Origin: Drosophila miranda
Lineage: Eukaryota > Arthropoda > Insecta > Diptera > Drosophilidae
Direction: 5' to 3'
DNA length: 64,000 bases
Assembly: GCF_003369915.1 (NCBI RefSeq)
Contig: NC_046673.1
Location: forward strand, 17,406,001 to 17,470,000
The translations under genes and the position numbers were made by a program. Positions 1 to 12,721 of the stretch are shown here, piece after piece; the stretch's first letter is position 1, and each line of letters opens with the position of its first letter. The notes beneath the pieces are model-generated. The model had not been told where the DNA came from, did not search any database, and was given only the letters and a program-made list of their open reading frames with translations.

Positions 1-1186
1 GAAGGCACCAGCCAGGACTTTGTCTATGCTGCAAAAGAATGCCTTTGGGGCATTTAGATAAAAAATACATGAAGGAGCCGGAGAGCCAAATCCAAAAGGA
101 TACTAAAAAGAATGAGACAGACCTCGTAGGGAAGAGGCAGGGAAAGCGGGGCCCAGGACACAGGGAGGCCTGCATATTGCACTTGAGAGAGCTCCACAAA
201 AATCAACCAAAATAACAACGAAAAAAATCACAAGACGCACATAAAATAAAACGAAAAAGCTGGAAAAAAAGACAACAAAAAAATACGAAAAGTGTAATAG
301 AATTTACTTGACAGGGTGGTCTGACAGGGGGCGAGGAGGGGCAGTGAGGCGCTTGGGGACCCCAGCAGTGGAATTTCCATATATATATTTTGTAGCTTGT
401 TTTTTGTTTTATAATAAAAAGAAACAGCAGCAGATCCAAAGGTGGGAAATGCGAAGAACTGTCAGGGCTTATATAGGATGTCGAATGGATCTGTAGGTCG
501 TTCTTAAGAGGTATTAGAGGGTTGAAGAGCCATGAGTTCCAATCGATGAAAAAGAAAACTAATCAGGGCCAAGATAGTCAACACTTTCTTCACTCCTTCA
601 AGTACTCCTAAAAGTATGGTTATACATAATATTAATCCATTCATTTAGGGGCATCCCAAATTCGCGCCTTAAATTCCTTTGATATTTTTGTTGTTTCTTT
701 CTTTACATTTAATGCCAATTCCACATCGTACACTCCTATTCCTTAAGCATTCTCTCTGTTCTTACTTCTTTCACTCCTTCTACTCCCTTTGGATACCAGT
801 TTCAGGACGAACTTTGGAGGTTTAATGCCCAACACTCATATGAGATGTCCCTCAACGCAAACAGAGCCCCAACAATGTCGCCGTCGTCGAGGCTAATCTA
901 CAGCAATTTTTACGCTTTTCACAAGAAATCCTGCCCTCAACCAAAAAAAAAAAAAAATAAAGATGGAAATCAAGTGAGGGAATGGAGGAGGAACCACGTT
1001 TCAAAAGAAAGAAAACTTTGGACTTTGAATGGTCGGGAATTTTCCTTTTCATCAGCTTAAAAGCCTGGCACCAGCGCCAAGGGTACAGCGACAGAGCCGA
1101 GAAAGAAAAGCTGTGTGCGATGGGGGTAGGGAGGCGGAGGAGAGCCAATGATGAAAGATACATTTGTAGCGCATAGATATGCGTTA

Positions 1187-1262
1187 CTTTTATTATACCC
1201 CGCAATCCGTAGAGGCTTCAAGGGTATGTTGTATTCGAGCTAACGATTCGAATACGATCTAT
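1187..1262. mobile_element. Possible degraded DINE/mini-me-like fragment
   Basis: The stretch has a TTATTATACCCC-type edge followed by an AGGGTAT motif and a TTGTATTCGAGC-like segment. This is the style of the ends of old DINE-type elements in Drosophila and resembles the opening of the full element at 7073. It is too diverged to place confidently and might be chance. Confidence 0.3.
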
Positions 1263-2364
1263 AACAGAAATATTCAAGGAATTAATCAATGAGTAAATGC
1301 ATGCGTGGTTTTTGATCTAAGGTTTCGATAATCTCCAGATCTAGGAGGCCTGAGATTGTAGTCTTCCTACAATATTCTTAAATTATGGACCATTTTTTAG
1401 ATCAAAGGAATCTATCATGATTCTCGAAGATTTTTTTTATCGCCTCAACAACAGTAGAAGATGCCACAAAGGCATAATTTTTGTGTCTAATAGTCTAGCG
1501 ATTAAAATGATATTTGAAACTATGGCAGGTAATGATTCTGCGTAATTTCAAACCAAATATTAAAGCAATATCCTAAAAACTGTAGAGGCTATGAACACTT
1601 AAACGATTGTAGGGGACAGCAAAAATGTAAGAGAAGGCAGGCCCATGTTCATTTCATAGATAGACAGACCTATAGACATGCCAAAATTGCCTTTTAATAA
1701 TCTGTGTACTCGAGAAGATTCTTTCCTTCCCTAGCTGATAACAGGGGTATCTCAGAGTCCGAATGTCGGGCTGAAGTACTGTTTGTACTTACTGGGTGTT
1801 TTTATTCTTTGTCCACAAAAATGTGAATCTCAAAGATACCGTCAGAGAGCTTATCCCACCTTTCGTCCTTTCCTCTCGTCCCTTGTAGCCCATATTTATG
1901 CCATTTTTTTCCGCATTGTCAATGCTAGTGGGAGTCGTCGTCGCCGTCGCCTCATAATCCGTTATTAATTGCTCAACGACATGTTACCAAGGACTGGGAG
2001 GGGCTGGAGGAGGGTATCCCCACAGATGGTGATAGAGGATTCGGGGGCTAGGGATATGTAGCTATATTTGTATCTTTTGTCTGCACAACTCCGTTCAGAC
2101 AGACTGAAGAAAAACTTTTGCCATTGCCTCTCCACACAAGTGTGTGTGGGCTTATGTATCTGTATATCTATGTGCAGCTGTATCTGCATCTGTATTTGTA
2201 TCTGTGGCCAGTATTCCGTAGCCATATCGGTTACTACTTCTCTCTCTTGCTGCGGCCTGCCCTACACTTGTTCTGTAATTTATTTACTCAAAACACGCAA
2301 AATTATTTTATGCAAATGATTTCTCAACATTTTGCACTTCCCTTCCAAGTTGAGTCAGCCACCG

Positions 2365-2391
2365 CCATCTATCCATCCATCCATCCATCCC
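2365..2391. repeat. (CCAT)n microsatellite
   Basis: A tetranucleotide run of CCAT/ATCC with one imperfect unit at its left edge. Confidence 0.85.
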
Positions 2392-4120
2392 TCCTGCCCC
2401 TACCCATCCTTGTGGGACTCCATTCTGCCTCCGCCCCTCTGACAGTTTTGTAGTCTGCCCCCCACATTCGGGGGCGTGGCCAGGGCAAACGTTTAACTTG
2501 TGACTTATAGAGTGTGTGGTAGTACAGAAATAGGGCAACAAAACTTTTACCGCATGAGGAACTTGGTTAGTTGATTTTGCTTATTAAATGTAAATACATT
2601 TTATTTTATGGCCAAGTTTGGGACACTCTACTGTTAAAAGGCTTAAGCATCACGGATTAGGAAAAGTTGTATTCCATAAATAGCCAGAAACTGTTTCATA
2701 ATGGATTCAGTATCGTTCTTTAAAGGGTTACACTCATGAAATGCTTTTGAAAATGCTTTCAGTCCCCTTCGTTCCGTTGTTCTGAGAACCTTGGGACACA
2801 GTCAGATATTTTAACACTCTAAAAATTCAAATAAAATAGGTCACTAAATGGAAACTAATTAGAACATAGCTAGCGGTCGTGGTACATCTCTTTATCTCTA
2901 TGTTTTTCCCATCCCTCATCCCTCGAGCGATCTTAACCCTAGATAAACCCAACCCAGAGATGCATATGTATCTTGAATTTCTTGTCGGAAATAAGCTTGC
3001 CAAATTACTCATCGAATGTCGTACTTCTGAACACTTGTATCTATGCTAGGGTTACTTCTCAGGGTGATCTCCGGAGGGGTGTCTGCAGTTTTGGCCCACA
3101 TTTGTCGAGCAGATACGAGTTCGAGTATTGCTGAAATAATAACAGCAAACTCCGCTCGAATTGAGACAATTTCCAGGTATCCGAAGACTGGAGCAGTCTT
3201 TGGAGTTGGATTGCAAATATGAAATCGGACAAAAATAATGGGAGTGTCGAACAGAAGAAGTGATTTCGACACATAATATTAACTGTTTTTAGTGGGGGGC
3301 AAAAGTGAAAATTTGGCGAACAAAGCGATGGAGGAAGAAGGTCAAAAACTCTTTTGGGTTTCGTGTGAAGTCCGAATGGTGTGTATCCGCGTATCTATCA
3401 GATACATGCGTCACGGCTGTTTGCGAATATTTTTTTTTGCTTGCTGCTCACATAATTTTACATTCGATTTCCTCAATTAGTTCGGACTTGGGTCTGGGCT
3501 TTGGCTTTGGGTTTGGGCCTGTGGAGCAGCTGTGCAAATTCTATTTTTTTTGTTTTTTTTTCGTATCTGTGAGATGAGCAGCAGCGCAAAAGTCGATTAA
3601 TCAACGCAGGCTTTGAGCCGAATTTGGGTCAAAGTCTTTCATTTGTGCGGTCGTTTATCTCTCGGCAGAAACAACCGCCAGAAAGCCCCGAAATCAAACC
3701 GAAAGATACGCGTATCTAACATTTGCCCATTTCTTGTCTTCTCTTTTTTTTTCGCGAATTTTTTTCGTCGGCTTCATGCGTTGCTCTGATTTCTGTCGTT
3801 GATTTGCGCAAGTTGTCGTCGTCTCTCGCTCGTCGCCTGTCTATCACGCGCTTGGCATCTCTGGAACACTTCTTCGTCTGCCATCTTAAGAGTCCCGGGG
3901 TCAATGATCCAATGCTGAGTCCATTTCTGGGTCCCTCTCTGGCGGACTGTTCAGACTGTGCCCCAGCGGGTGGCACGGGCTTTAAAAGCCTTTAAAATTC
4001 AATCAATATGGGGTTAATTACAATTCGAGTTTGTTTCCCTCGTCTATGATTTTTTTCTTGGGTCACTAAAGTCAGTGAGAAATAATGGGGAAAAAAAATA
4101 TTTAAAGACAAAGAAGATAC

Positions 4121-4124
4121 AAAA
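4121..4124 (-). terminator. Pol III terminator for the 4.2 kb tRNA-Ser
   Basis: On the minus strand this is a run of four T residues about 16 nt past the tRNA 3' end, the minimal RNA polymerase III stop. A longer T run lies further downstream at about 4091-4098 and could act as backup. Confidence 0.6.
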
Positions 4125-4139
4125 TATGGGGTCATTCTA

Positions 4140-4221
4140 CGCAGTCGGTAGGATTCGAACCTACGCTCCCAGAGGGAATCTGATTTCTAGTCAGACGCCT
4201 TAACCGCTCGGCCACGACTGC
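4140..4221 (-). tRNA. tRNA:Ser-AGA: tRNA-Ser (anticodon AGA)
   Basis: This is an intact 82-nt class II tRNA read on the minus strand. The 7-bp acceptor stem GCAGTCG/CGACTGC pairs fully and the discriminator base is G, as expected for serine. The D stem GCC/GGC, the anticodon stem TCTGA/TCAGA with loop CTAGAAA, a long serine-type variable arm and the T arm with GGTTCGAATCC (B box) are all present. Anticodon AGA lies at 4186-4188 and would read UCU, plus UCC and UCA after inosine modification of A34. No CCA is encoded, as normal for eukaryotes. The body is identical to the copy at 62961, while the flanks are unrelated. A TTTT stop follows within 20 nt. Confidence 0.97.
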
Positions 4222-5097
4222 TTCGGTGACACCTGCCTGCCCAATCGCCGTGAAACGGCAATCGACGAGGGTCTTCTATACGATTATCTCAGGGCTACAA
4301 TTTATACTTTTGGCCTAGACCACTTTTTGCCTTATTAGGGCCCAATCGTCATTTGCATTAGAAAGTTTGGTATTTTCTGCGATAAACTGACATCCTGAGA
4401 TTGATAAGATTTTCCATGATCACCTCACACCTCACGTTGGCCGCCACTCAATCTAAAAATCGCCCTAAAAGTGGCTCGAGTTTCCACACGATCCAAAAAT
4501 ACCATCGAGCTGCTTCTGTATACAGAAAACATCTACACAGATGACGATTCATGGATATATGTATAAACATTAGGCCGAAAAAACAGCAATAGACGGTGTG
4601 GCCAGAATCCCATTGAGTGGCAGAAGTACGCCGAACACAGGTTCAAATGACTTGAAATGATTATTCGTCTTCCTCGTCTTCCAATAAGACAACCAAGTTC
4701 GTTTTTTGTTTTAATTGTTCAGCCAGAAATATATATAGAGTCTGAAGTACTATTATCTATAAAAAGATTACTATAATATGAACGGTATTTCGGCATAACT
4801 TATCATACTACTTACTATTTCCAATCTTTCTGTGTGCATAATATACCGACTACAGATAAGTTCAAGTGGCAGAGGGAATATTATAGGTTGGATAGAGGTA
4901 CCAATACCAGCTTCTCGAATTCAATAGTATCTGCAATAAGTGAAGATAATGATATTATCCAACCTCCACTTCCAAAGAGCAACATAAACCATTTGTTTCC
5001 TTTATTTAGACTTTATATGCACATAAAATAGTTATAAAACACATGGAAACATTGGTTTTGCAAGAACATTTCTTTCCCTTATATTTTTATTTGTACT
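4222..5097. other. Gene-free stretch
   Basis: No coding or RNA gene is supported. A 65-codon open frame at 4834-5031 starts only at GTG and has no recognisable domain, so it was not called. Confidence 0.5.
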
Positions 5098-5212
5098 CCA
5101 TTTTCTTTTTGTAGGCGTAGGTCGTGAGGGAGGGAGCGCCTGCCATTGCCTATGCGATTTCCGCCCCGAAACTATTTTTAAAAACCTTCTGCGGCTACGA
5201 AACGTCAATTGC
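5098..5212. repeat. Dispersed duplicate segment, copy A
   Basis: This non-coding segment is clearly related to 21246-21412 in the same orientation. Shared blocks, in order, are an ATTTTCTTTT stretch, GTAGGTCGTGA, CCTGCCATTGCC, a CAATTTCCGCCC-like block, AAACT(A/G)TTTTAAAAAC, CTTCTGCG and CTACGAAA. Copy A is shorter because it lacks the CCTGG-rich and CGTTTCGTTCGTTTCGCC-like parts of copy B. The segment has no coding signature. It could be a local duplication, a short dispersed repeat, or a paired regulatory element. Confidence 0.65.
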
Positions 5213-7072
5213 TGGAAAATATCATGGGTTTCGGGCGAAAAAAAAAATTGATTATAGATAATAAGTTATGGGATCGAGTTCTTGATCTGGAGATCAGGGA
5301 TCTGCGATTTGAAGTATGGCTGTAACTAAGATATGTATATGTATCTTGACAATGGGCTTAATTTTCTTTTACCAAAAGAGCGCCGGAAGACCGCAGAAAA
5401 ACTGATTCCCGTCCATCAAAAAACTGACCCATGCCCATAAATATGATGTCCTCTCGTTAAATCACAATTTTATAAAGAAAGAAAAAAAGACAGTTCAAAA
5501 ACTGTCCCAAAAAACAGCAAAAGCCTGCCAATGGCCAGGCAAAGGGCAAAGGGTTAGCGAGGTATAGGCGCAAGAGCCGATGGGACGGTGTGTCAGGCAG
5601 GAGGGGAGGGGAATGTGAGTGAAGTGTGGCAGCTTTAGACAGATCCCGCTGCATAGTTTTAGTTGCCTCTAATTTTACGGCAGAGTAAACGCAGACGATG
5701 GAGGAGACGACGGCAGACAAAACATTTGGCAGCTGCCAAGACGTCCTCAGAGCCGGTCTCGCGTCTCGCGACTCGTCCTCCATCCCGGCCGAAGGAGACC
5801 CTCGACTGGCAGCGGCTTGACAAGCAGCGATTAAGAAGATAAATGATTATTTTGAGCAATGCTAAAATAATAGACAGCGAAGGCTGCAGCACCAGAATCC
5901 TTCTTGGCTTAAATTTCTAATTAGATGCCAGCTAAATTTCTGGTGCCTGGGCGGTGTGTCTGTGCGCGTGGCTGTGTGTTGGCGTCTTACAGTTCATTTA
6001 TTGATTATTTTCACCACTATACGGGCATATATATGCACACAAATATATAAGGATTGGTATATATCGAAGTACTTTGAACCCTGAACGAGAGCGACGCACT
6101 CAAGGCGACCGATGCGGCGACCCGAGGAGCCAAAAAACCGAGGCCGTAGACCTGAAACCGGCTGCCCTTTTTTTTTTTTTTATATGTATATTGTATATTT
6201 TGGGTGTATTTTCATTGTCAAGGCTAAGCGCAGAGTGACGCCCTCAGCACGCATTTGTGCGTGTGTGTATCTGACAGATACGAATATACAAAATACATTT
6301 ATGGGAAGCAGCTTGAATTTGAGCCTTGGCAAAGTGTGAACACACTATCGCCAAAAAAAAGGTTTGAATGTGAGAATAACAGATGCATTATATGCTTTAG
6401 ATGTAGAGGGTATTATTTGCTGGAAAAATACTCATATGAAAACAGCAGATCAGAACCATAGGGCTATCAAATACTATATAAATAGTAAGATGAGTAACGT
6501 CTATACATTTCTTTGGTACACGATTTTTTTAGGCTGGCTCCAGGCTCTCTCTTAAAATTTTGTATTATATTTTCTGAATGAATAAAATTCAAGTACTGCT
6601 TATCTATCTCCGAATCGATGTACTATATGATCGAAAGAGTATTCTTTTGGCGGACGTAAGAGTGCGTAGAGCGTTGAACTTGAAACAAAAGTTGATTCAA
6701 CTTTTGGCGCGGGGGGCAGCAAGTGCGTGTACCTAGCAGATACACTGAACTCAACCCCCCACCAGATACCACCACTAGATACTCTGCCAGCCTAGTGAGC
6801 CACTCTCCGCTAACGGCGCTTTCTTTTATGATTTTTAATTAATTTTTATGTGCCAGCAGCAGCAGCAGCAGCAGTCGCGAAAAGAAACCGAAAATCTTGT
6901 TAGCCAAAAATTAAAATTTAAGCAAATTTGATAGATAGTTAGATGGATAGATAGGTTTATGGAGAGACAAGCATAGAGATGCTCCCTAGGGGGAGGGGAT
7001 TCAGAGCAGAGCAGAGCAGAGGTCTCGCAAGTCAATGAACCAAAAAAGGTCAAACATTTTTGCAAAAACTTA
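5213..7072. other. Gene-free stretch
   Basis: I see no gene. The stretch contains poly-T and AT-rich tracts, short GT runs and the CAG run at 6854. Predicted frames overlap on both strands and show no domain. Confidence 0.5.
6854..6874. repeat. (CAG)7 microsatellite
   Basis: Seven perfect CAG units, about 200 bp left of the DINE-like element. Confidence 0.9.
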
Positions 7073-7215
7073 TTATACCCGATACTCAAAATGAGTATTG
7101 GGGTATATTAGATTTGTGGTAAAAGTGGATGTGTGTAACGTCCAGAAGGAATCGTTTCCGACCCCATAAAGTATATATATTCTTGATCAGCATCAATAGC
7201 CGAGTCGATTGGGCC

Positions 7216-7264
7216 CTGTCTGTCTGTCCGTCTGTCCGTCCGTCCGTCTGTCCGTCTGTCCGTC
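7216..7264. repeat. (GTCY)n tract inside the DINE-like element
   Basis: A run of GTCT and GTCC tetranucleotides, about twelve units. It is the built-in microsatellite seed typical of mini-me/DINE elements. Confidence 0.85.
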
Positions 7265-8103
7265 CCCTTCAGCGCCTAGTGCTCAAAGACTATAAGAGCT
7301 AGAGCAACGATGTTTTGGATCCAGACTTCTGTGATATGTCACTGCTACAAAAATATTTCAAAACTTCGCCCCGCTCACTTCCGCCCCCACAAAGGACGAA
7401 AATCTGTGGCGTCCACAATTTTAAAGATATGAGAGAACCAAAAACGTAGAATTGTAGAGAATGACCATATCTTTAAGACTGCGAAATCTGAATTGGATCG
7501 TATTATTATTATAGCCAGCATCAAGAAAACAATTTCATTTTTTCTCGCCCTGTCTCTCTCTAACACACACGTAGCATAGGCGGCTTTGCTTAGAGTAAAA
7601 CATTAGCGCCTAGATCTCAGAGACTATAAAAGCTAGAGCAACCAAATTTGGTATCCACACTCCTAATATATCGGACCGAGACGAGTTTGTTTCAAAATTT
7701 CGCCACACCCCCTTCCGCCCCCGCAAAGGACGAAAATCTGGGGATATTCAAAAATCTCAGAGACTATTAAGGCTAGAGTAACCAAATTTGGTACCCGCAC
7801 TCCTGTTAGATCTTACTATAAAACGTGTATCTCAAAATTTCCACAATATTGCACATTCGAGAAAACTAAAAACGCAGAATCATAGATAATGACCATATCT
7901 ATCAGATTGCTGAATCTGGATCAGATCAGATCATTTTTATACCCAAAAGGAACAAATCAATTTGCATTGGATACGCAGCGCCCGACGTCACGCTCAGACT
8001 GATTTTCTGTCTCTCTCGCACGCACTCTTTGTCGTGTCGTTCAATATTAGCGGCGTCTGCCGGAGGAGAGCCATACTGACTTAGTATCGGGTATAACCGT
8101 AGA

Positions 8104-8123
8104 GTTGCGGTGTCCGCAGCAAC
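8104..8123 (+). other. 3'-terminal hairpin of the DINE-like element
   Basis: GTTGC and GCAAC flank an inner GCGG/CCGC pair, forming a short stem-loop just inside the right end of the element. Helitron-like elements carry such a hairpin near the 3' terminus. It sets the element's plus orientation. Confidence 0.6.
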
Positions 8124-8140
8124 TCACAACGTTCCCCCTC

Positions 8141-8674
8141 GTTTTGTGTGTGTGTGTGTTTTTTGTATCCTCTTTTGGTCTCTATTTTTCCGCACAGCAT
8201 TTGCAGATCTAATGTTTCCCATACCGATACCGATACCTCCTTCAGTGATAAATAGTTTTGATCTGCTTTTGGACAACAACATTTCGACATTTATGTTTGG
8301 GATTACTCGAAATTTCCATATCAATTGGGGATCGGAATGACGGGTGACCCAACCCAAAAGTCTTCTTGTAATACCTACGCTTTCCATACGGTTTGGGTAT
8401 TGCGAAAGTCTGCTCTGATCGGAATGATAATTATGTGTGAAAATTGACTGATTAAATAGTAAACAAAACGCTACAAAATGAACATTCATTTTAACCCACT
8501 TTATAACCACTTTATTTCATATTTGTTTAATTAAATGTGCAAACTATTTTTGTTTTTTTGTTTTGTCAGTTTTTGTTGAGGCAGCTTGCGGCGTTTCTAT
8601 AAATATAAATCTCCACGCAGCAGTTAATAATAGTTCGTTAGCTTTCAAGCTCGTTGGACGGCATCTGAATACGA
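8141..8674. other. Gene-free stretch between the DINE-like element and tRNA
   Basis: A short GT run (8145-8159) abuts the element. Nothing else is recognised in this stretch. Confidence 0.5.
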
Positions 8675-8756
8675 GCAGTCGTGGCCGAGCGGTTAAGGCG
8701 TCTGACTAGAAATCAGATTCCCTCTGGGAGCGTAGGTTCGAATCCTACCGGCTGCG
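8675..8756 (+). tRNA. tRNA:Ser-AGA: tRNA-Ser (anticodon AGA)
   Basis: This 82-nt class II tRNA has the same body as the copies at 4140 and 62961 except for one base. Position 68 of the acceptor stem is G instead of A, so the pair with U5 becomes a U-G wobble, which should be tolerated. Anticodon AGA lies at 8708-8710. The discriminator G, the D arm, the long variable arm and the T-arm B box are intact. The flanks do not match those of the other copies. A TTTT stop is at 8793-8796, about 37 nt downstream, longer than for the other copies. Confidence 0.96.
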
Positions 8757-8792
8757 TTATACGCGGAGAGCATTGATCTGATCTCTCCTGGA

Positions 8793-8796
8793 TTTT
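8793..8796 (+). terminator. Pol III terminator
   Basis: The first run of four T residues after the tRNA, followed at once by a second T-rich run. The trailer would be about 37 nt. Confidence 0.55.
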
Positions 8797-10793
8797 CTTT
8801 TTTGCATATTCTTCTGCCTTTTTGCTTCCTTTCAATGAAATATATGTACCTTTTTCTTCCATTTGTACCTTTTGTTTTCTCCATTTTCCATCACCTTTTC
8901 ATCCATTTGTAACTATTCTTTCACTTCTTGTAGAACTTTCTCCACACATTTTCAGCTCTGCCTTTTTCACCCCCTCAAAATCCTCTTCCTTTCGGAGTTT
9001 TCTTTCTTATTTTTTTTCACGCCCTTTTGCAACGTCTTCATCTTTATTTTTTTTATTTTACTTTTTGTATTTTTTTGTTATCACGCTTGTTAATGTCATT
9101 CGGCGACGTTCCGCCTCCCTGACTCCGTCTTTGCCACCGCCTCTGTCTCTGTCTCTGTCTCCGTCATCGTCACCGTCTGTGTCCCCGTCTGTGTCTCTGC
9201 CCCTTTGGGTTCGTCCTTTGCCTCGCCTTATTAGCCGCCATTAACACTTTTGCATGACCCCCCCGCCACCCGCCTTGCGGCAGACAGTGGGAACAACAAA
9301 AATGAAGTTGTCTTTTGGTTGAAAGCAGAAAGTGGCAAGTGGCGGCAGTAAGGATGGGGATGGGGATGGGTTTCGTGTTTCGTCGCCTCATTTCGCTTGC
9401 AGCATTTTGGGGCAGCACCTTCATCTTGGGCAGCACCCTCCCCCCTCTGCCGCTTACTTATATGCCTCTTGTTGTTGCTGTTTGATTTCGGGCATCCTCT
9501 CTTTTGCGATTTTCTTTGTCTGCTGCTTGTTGCTGGCTAATTAAAAAGCATCTTCCCTTTGGGGGTAGACACGAGTAGCGGCTTCCTGGGAGTCTGGGCT
9601 ATGAATCAGGCAAAGCTAAGGGCGAGTTCTGCAACCAAAGATCAATGGAAATCAAAATTCCGCTTATGACACTATCCGGACACACGATTGCTTTAAGAAC
9701 GGATACAGAAGACAGACTTTATTCGTTTCAACATTCCCTGAATATCTTCTATTCTTGTTCCATGTCCTATCCACTGAAATATATCTTTTATCCATCCATC
9801 GAACCATCCAAAAACGAACAATGACAGGACAGGCGTAGCATTAACAAAACATTTTTTTGAGGACCACCCGAGAGGCGGGACAATGAAATACGAGAGCGAG
9901 GCTGGGGGGCAGGCAAATAGTACAAATTTATTTTTCTATATAAATTGTAATTTGTTGTTGCTGATTGTAATCTCTGGAGAGCGGGTGGTGGGGCGGCTGT
10001 GGTCTATCTTCAATGCCGCCGTCGCTTTCAATTCGATGAACGATCGTCGATTGGCGCCAGGCAGAACCAGAGGAATATTCCAACCCCGTGGAAGCCGAAA
10101 CAATTAATACACTGCAGATCGCAAAGCTTTTAAGGAACAAATATAAAACGTGAATTGGTGTTTGAGTGCTCAAAAAGAGTGTTGTCTTTCCATTTATCAT
10201 TAATTTGGTAAGTGATTGATTGATAAATGATAACCGCTTGTATACTCCGTTCAAGGATGAACTCTAAGGCTCCTACCATATTCCATTTTATTCTCTTTTA
10301 ATTCTTCTATATTCTTTTGCAGTGCTATTTGTATTTATTGACAACCAAAATACCACCAAAAGACCAAAAAAATAACAAAAATGCTGAACAAACTAAAGGT
10401 ATTAAAAAAATACAACAAAATTCAAAATTGCTGCTGCATTTCATGTAAATATGTTCAAAATTTGTAATACCCATCGCAAAAAGAGGGTGTTGCAACAACC
10501 GAACGAACAGTAGCAACTTGCAACATTGCCATTGAGTACAATTAATTGAACACCAACAACAAATCGATTGCGCGAACAACAAAAACAACAACGGGACAAG
10601 AACAACATGACACATTCTGTTGTTCCACATGCCGCCGATGCCGCAGGGCAACCAAAACCAGATGAAGATGAAGACGACAAAAAGGAGCCACAACAGCGGC
10701 AGCAGCAGCAACAACAAGCTACCTGCAACATGTTGCCAGTGCAGGTAAAAATGTTGCCTTTTGTTATTTGCCGACATCCAACCACAACTGGCT

Positions 10794-10863
<70 letters not shown>

Positions 10864-10876
10864 AGCTGGCTGGCTG
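10794..10876. repeat. (CTGG)~20 microsatellite
   Basis: About 82 bp of CTGG tetranucleotides with a single interruption (GCTAGCTGG) near 10861-10869. It creates artefactual open frames on both strands. Confidence 0.97.
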
Positions 10877-12427
10877 CCTACATGCCCCATCCGCCTGCCA
10901 CTCCATTAATAAGCCAAAAGACCAAGAGGCAGACCCACACTTATTGAGTGTCTAATTAGCGTCAACATGGCTCCTAGCAACATGCTGCTGACAACTGAAA
11001 GAGCCCACAAAGCGAGTGAAAGACTTGCCACAGACCAAGACACAGACACAGACCCCTACCACTCCCACTCCTACTCCCACTTCCACTCCCAGTCTCACTC
11101 CCAATAATAAAACAAGAAGAAAATACAAAAAATCACTTAGAAAGAATCGTACATGTTGGAAAACTTTCACTTGACGCTAAACAAATATCGACGACAGGGC
11201 CTGCCCGGGATGGGGGTGCGGCGGAAAACTGCCTGTCAGGTGTCCTCAAACGGAATCAATTTGCCAAATGACACAAGCAATGAATCCAAGGCGGGGAGAG
11301 AGTCCCAGCGAGACCCAGGACAGTGCCAGCTGCTTTAGAGTCAAGCGATTGATTGGCAAAGGCATTTGGATACTCTTTGGATACCGGATACCGGATACCA
11401 GGGAATGTTATGATTTTCCCCAGATGTTCGATATGCCAAAAAGGAACGTACATATGTACAATGTAAGTCATTTCGAAGCTTTGAATCTCTTAAACTTAGA
11501 AAGTGGCTATCATCTCGAGGCTGCCTCCCACCACAGAGACCCTTGAGAAAAAAATGCAATAATGTCATGCGATCTATACGCAATTGATCTGGATTCCCGT
11601 AAGCTTCATCAATACCCGCAAATAATGTCACAATTCAGACTCGTCAAGCTCCAGACGAACTAAAAAATAATGCCAACAAAAGACCTTCTGCATCTTGTTT
11701 CTTTTTAATTTAAAAGCGATGCAATTCCCCATCAGATTGGTCATGAAGTTCGCTGCAGGGAAGGTGTTAATTTAAACCTCAAAAATTACTTATTAAATTA
11801 TGGGATACACTCGTATGTACTGCTCAACAAGTAAACGATATTTGATTATTCATTTGATTTCTTTCGTATTGTTTTTCAGACAAAAGTATCAAAAGTATTT
11901 GATAGACTTTTTCACAGACTTGAGTGTGATGAACTTGTTCCTAGAAATGGAGCCAGTACCACAGCCAATCCATTTAAGAGCCAAATAGGAAACACTTGGG
12001 ACTGTACAGTGTGCTGTGTAAATTTGGTGTTTCAGTCTTATGAATGTCCAAATGAGATCGATGTATATATCCCAACTATGGGTACATATATCGCTTATAG
12101 AATAATATTTCCTTTTTCCCATAGTATTGCTTATAGGCCTATTGTATTATTTATTGACTCAACTTTTTTCTTTCTAAATTTGTACAAGTTTTTGGCAGTT
12201 CTTCGTTTCTGGGGTTCGGTGCCAGCTTTGACAGTCTTGTTGGCTCTATTCTAAATGTCGTTCCAGTTTGCGTTGGGCCCTGCCCGTGCCTCCTGCCTCC
12301 TGTCTCCTGCCGACTGCCTCCTGCCTTCTGGCGCCTGGCTTGATTGACAGTTTTATTAAGAATATGTATGTGCGAGAGTATAAACTGCATAAATACGATA
12401 CGAATATTTAGATATACTTTTGTTGGG

Positions 12428-12452
12428 AGTACGAGTACGAGTACGAGTACGA
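12428..12452. repeat. (GAGTAC)n hexamer repeat
   Basis: Four copies of GAGTAC/ACGAGT in tandem. Confidence 0.85.
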
Positions 12453-12721
12453 GAGACTGTATGGAACAAAATAACAATTTGTGCAGGTATGATGGACAGG
12501 CTTCTGGTGCTGGTGATGACATGGCATGCAAAGATAGTTGATGTATCTGCCAGATACATGTGCCACAATTTGCCAGGGGGCTGTGTGGCAGGAAAGACAG
12601 ACATGGAAAGAGGCAAAATTAATTAACACACTTGAGAAGTTTGGCACAAGCGTCGGCAATTAAAACTCATTAAATCAAGTTAAAAACTTTTGTCGCTTGA
12701 TATCAAACTGCATCTCCATAT

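Larger units (their letters stand above)
1..4120. other. Gene-free stretch
   Basis: I see no supportable exon or RNA gene here. Open frames on both strands are short, overlap one another and run through low-complexity sequence. The stretch holds a CCAT tetranucleotide run near 2.37 kb and a possible worn transposon fragment near 1.19-1.26 kb. The rest is ordinary A+T-rich insect intergenic or intronic sequence. Confidence 0.5.
7073..8140 (+). mobile_element. DINE-1/mini-me-type non-autonomous Helitron-like element (ISY-like)
   Basis: The element is about 1.07 kb and non-coding. The left end TTATACCCGATACT (7073-7086) recurs as a perfect inverted copy at 8083-8096, giving 14-bp subterminal inverted repeats. 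The left end also folds on itself into a hairpin (7074-7107). A GTCY tetranucleotide tract (7216-7264) follows a short TA run, the mini-me arrangement of two proto-microsatellites around a conserved core. Three degenerate internal modules start near 7280, 7614 and 7753 with an AGACTATAAAAGCTAGAGCAA-like core. A small hairpin at 8104-8123 closes the 3' end. The family is non-autonomous, mobilised by a Rep/helicase source elsewhere, and frequent in obscura-group flies; that identification is from memory. Two CT-rich stretches (about 7549-7562 and 8007-8019) resemble the GA-rich motif linked to MSL binding in related elements. The 3' boundary is uncertain by about 10 bp. Confidence 0.85.

Noticed and set aside
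4834..5031. 65-codon frame with protein-like composition
   Set aside because: It starts at GTG, has no relative in the window and no domain; chance is likelier.
10568..10909. 113-codon frame ending in a WLAGWLAG repeat
   Set aside because: It is a direct translation of the CTGG microsatellite and has a non-ATG start.
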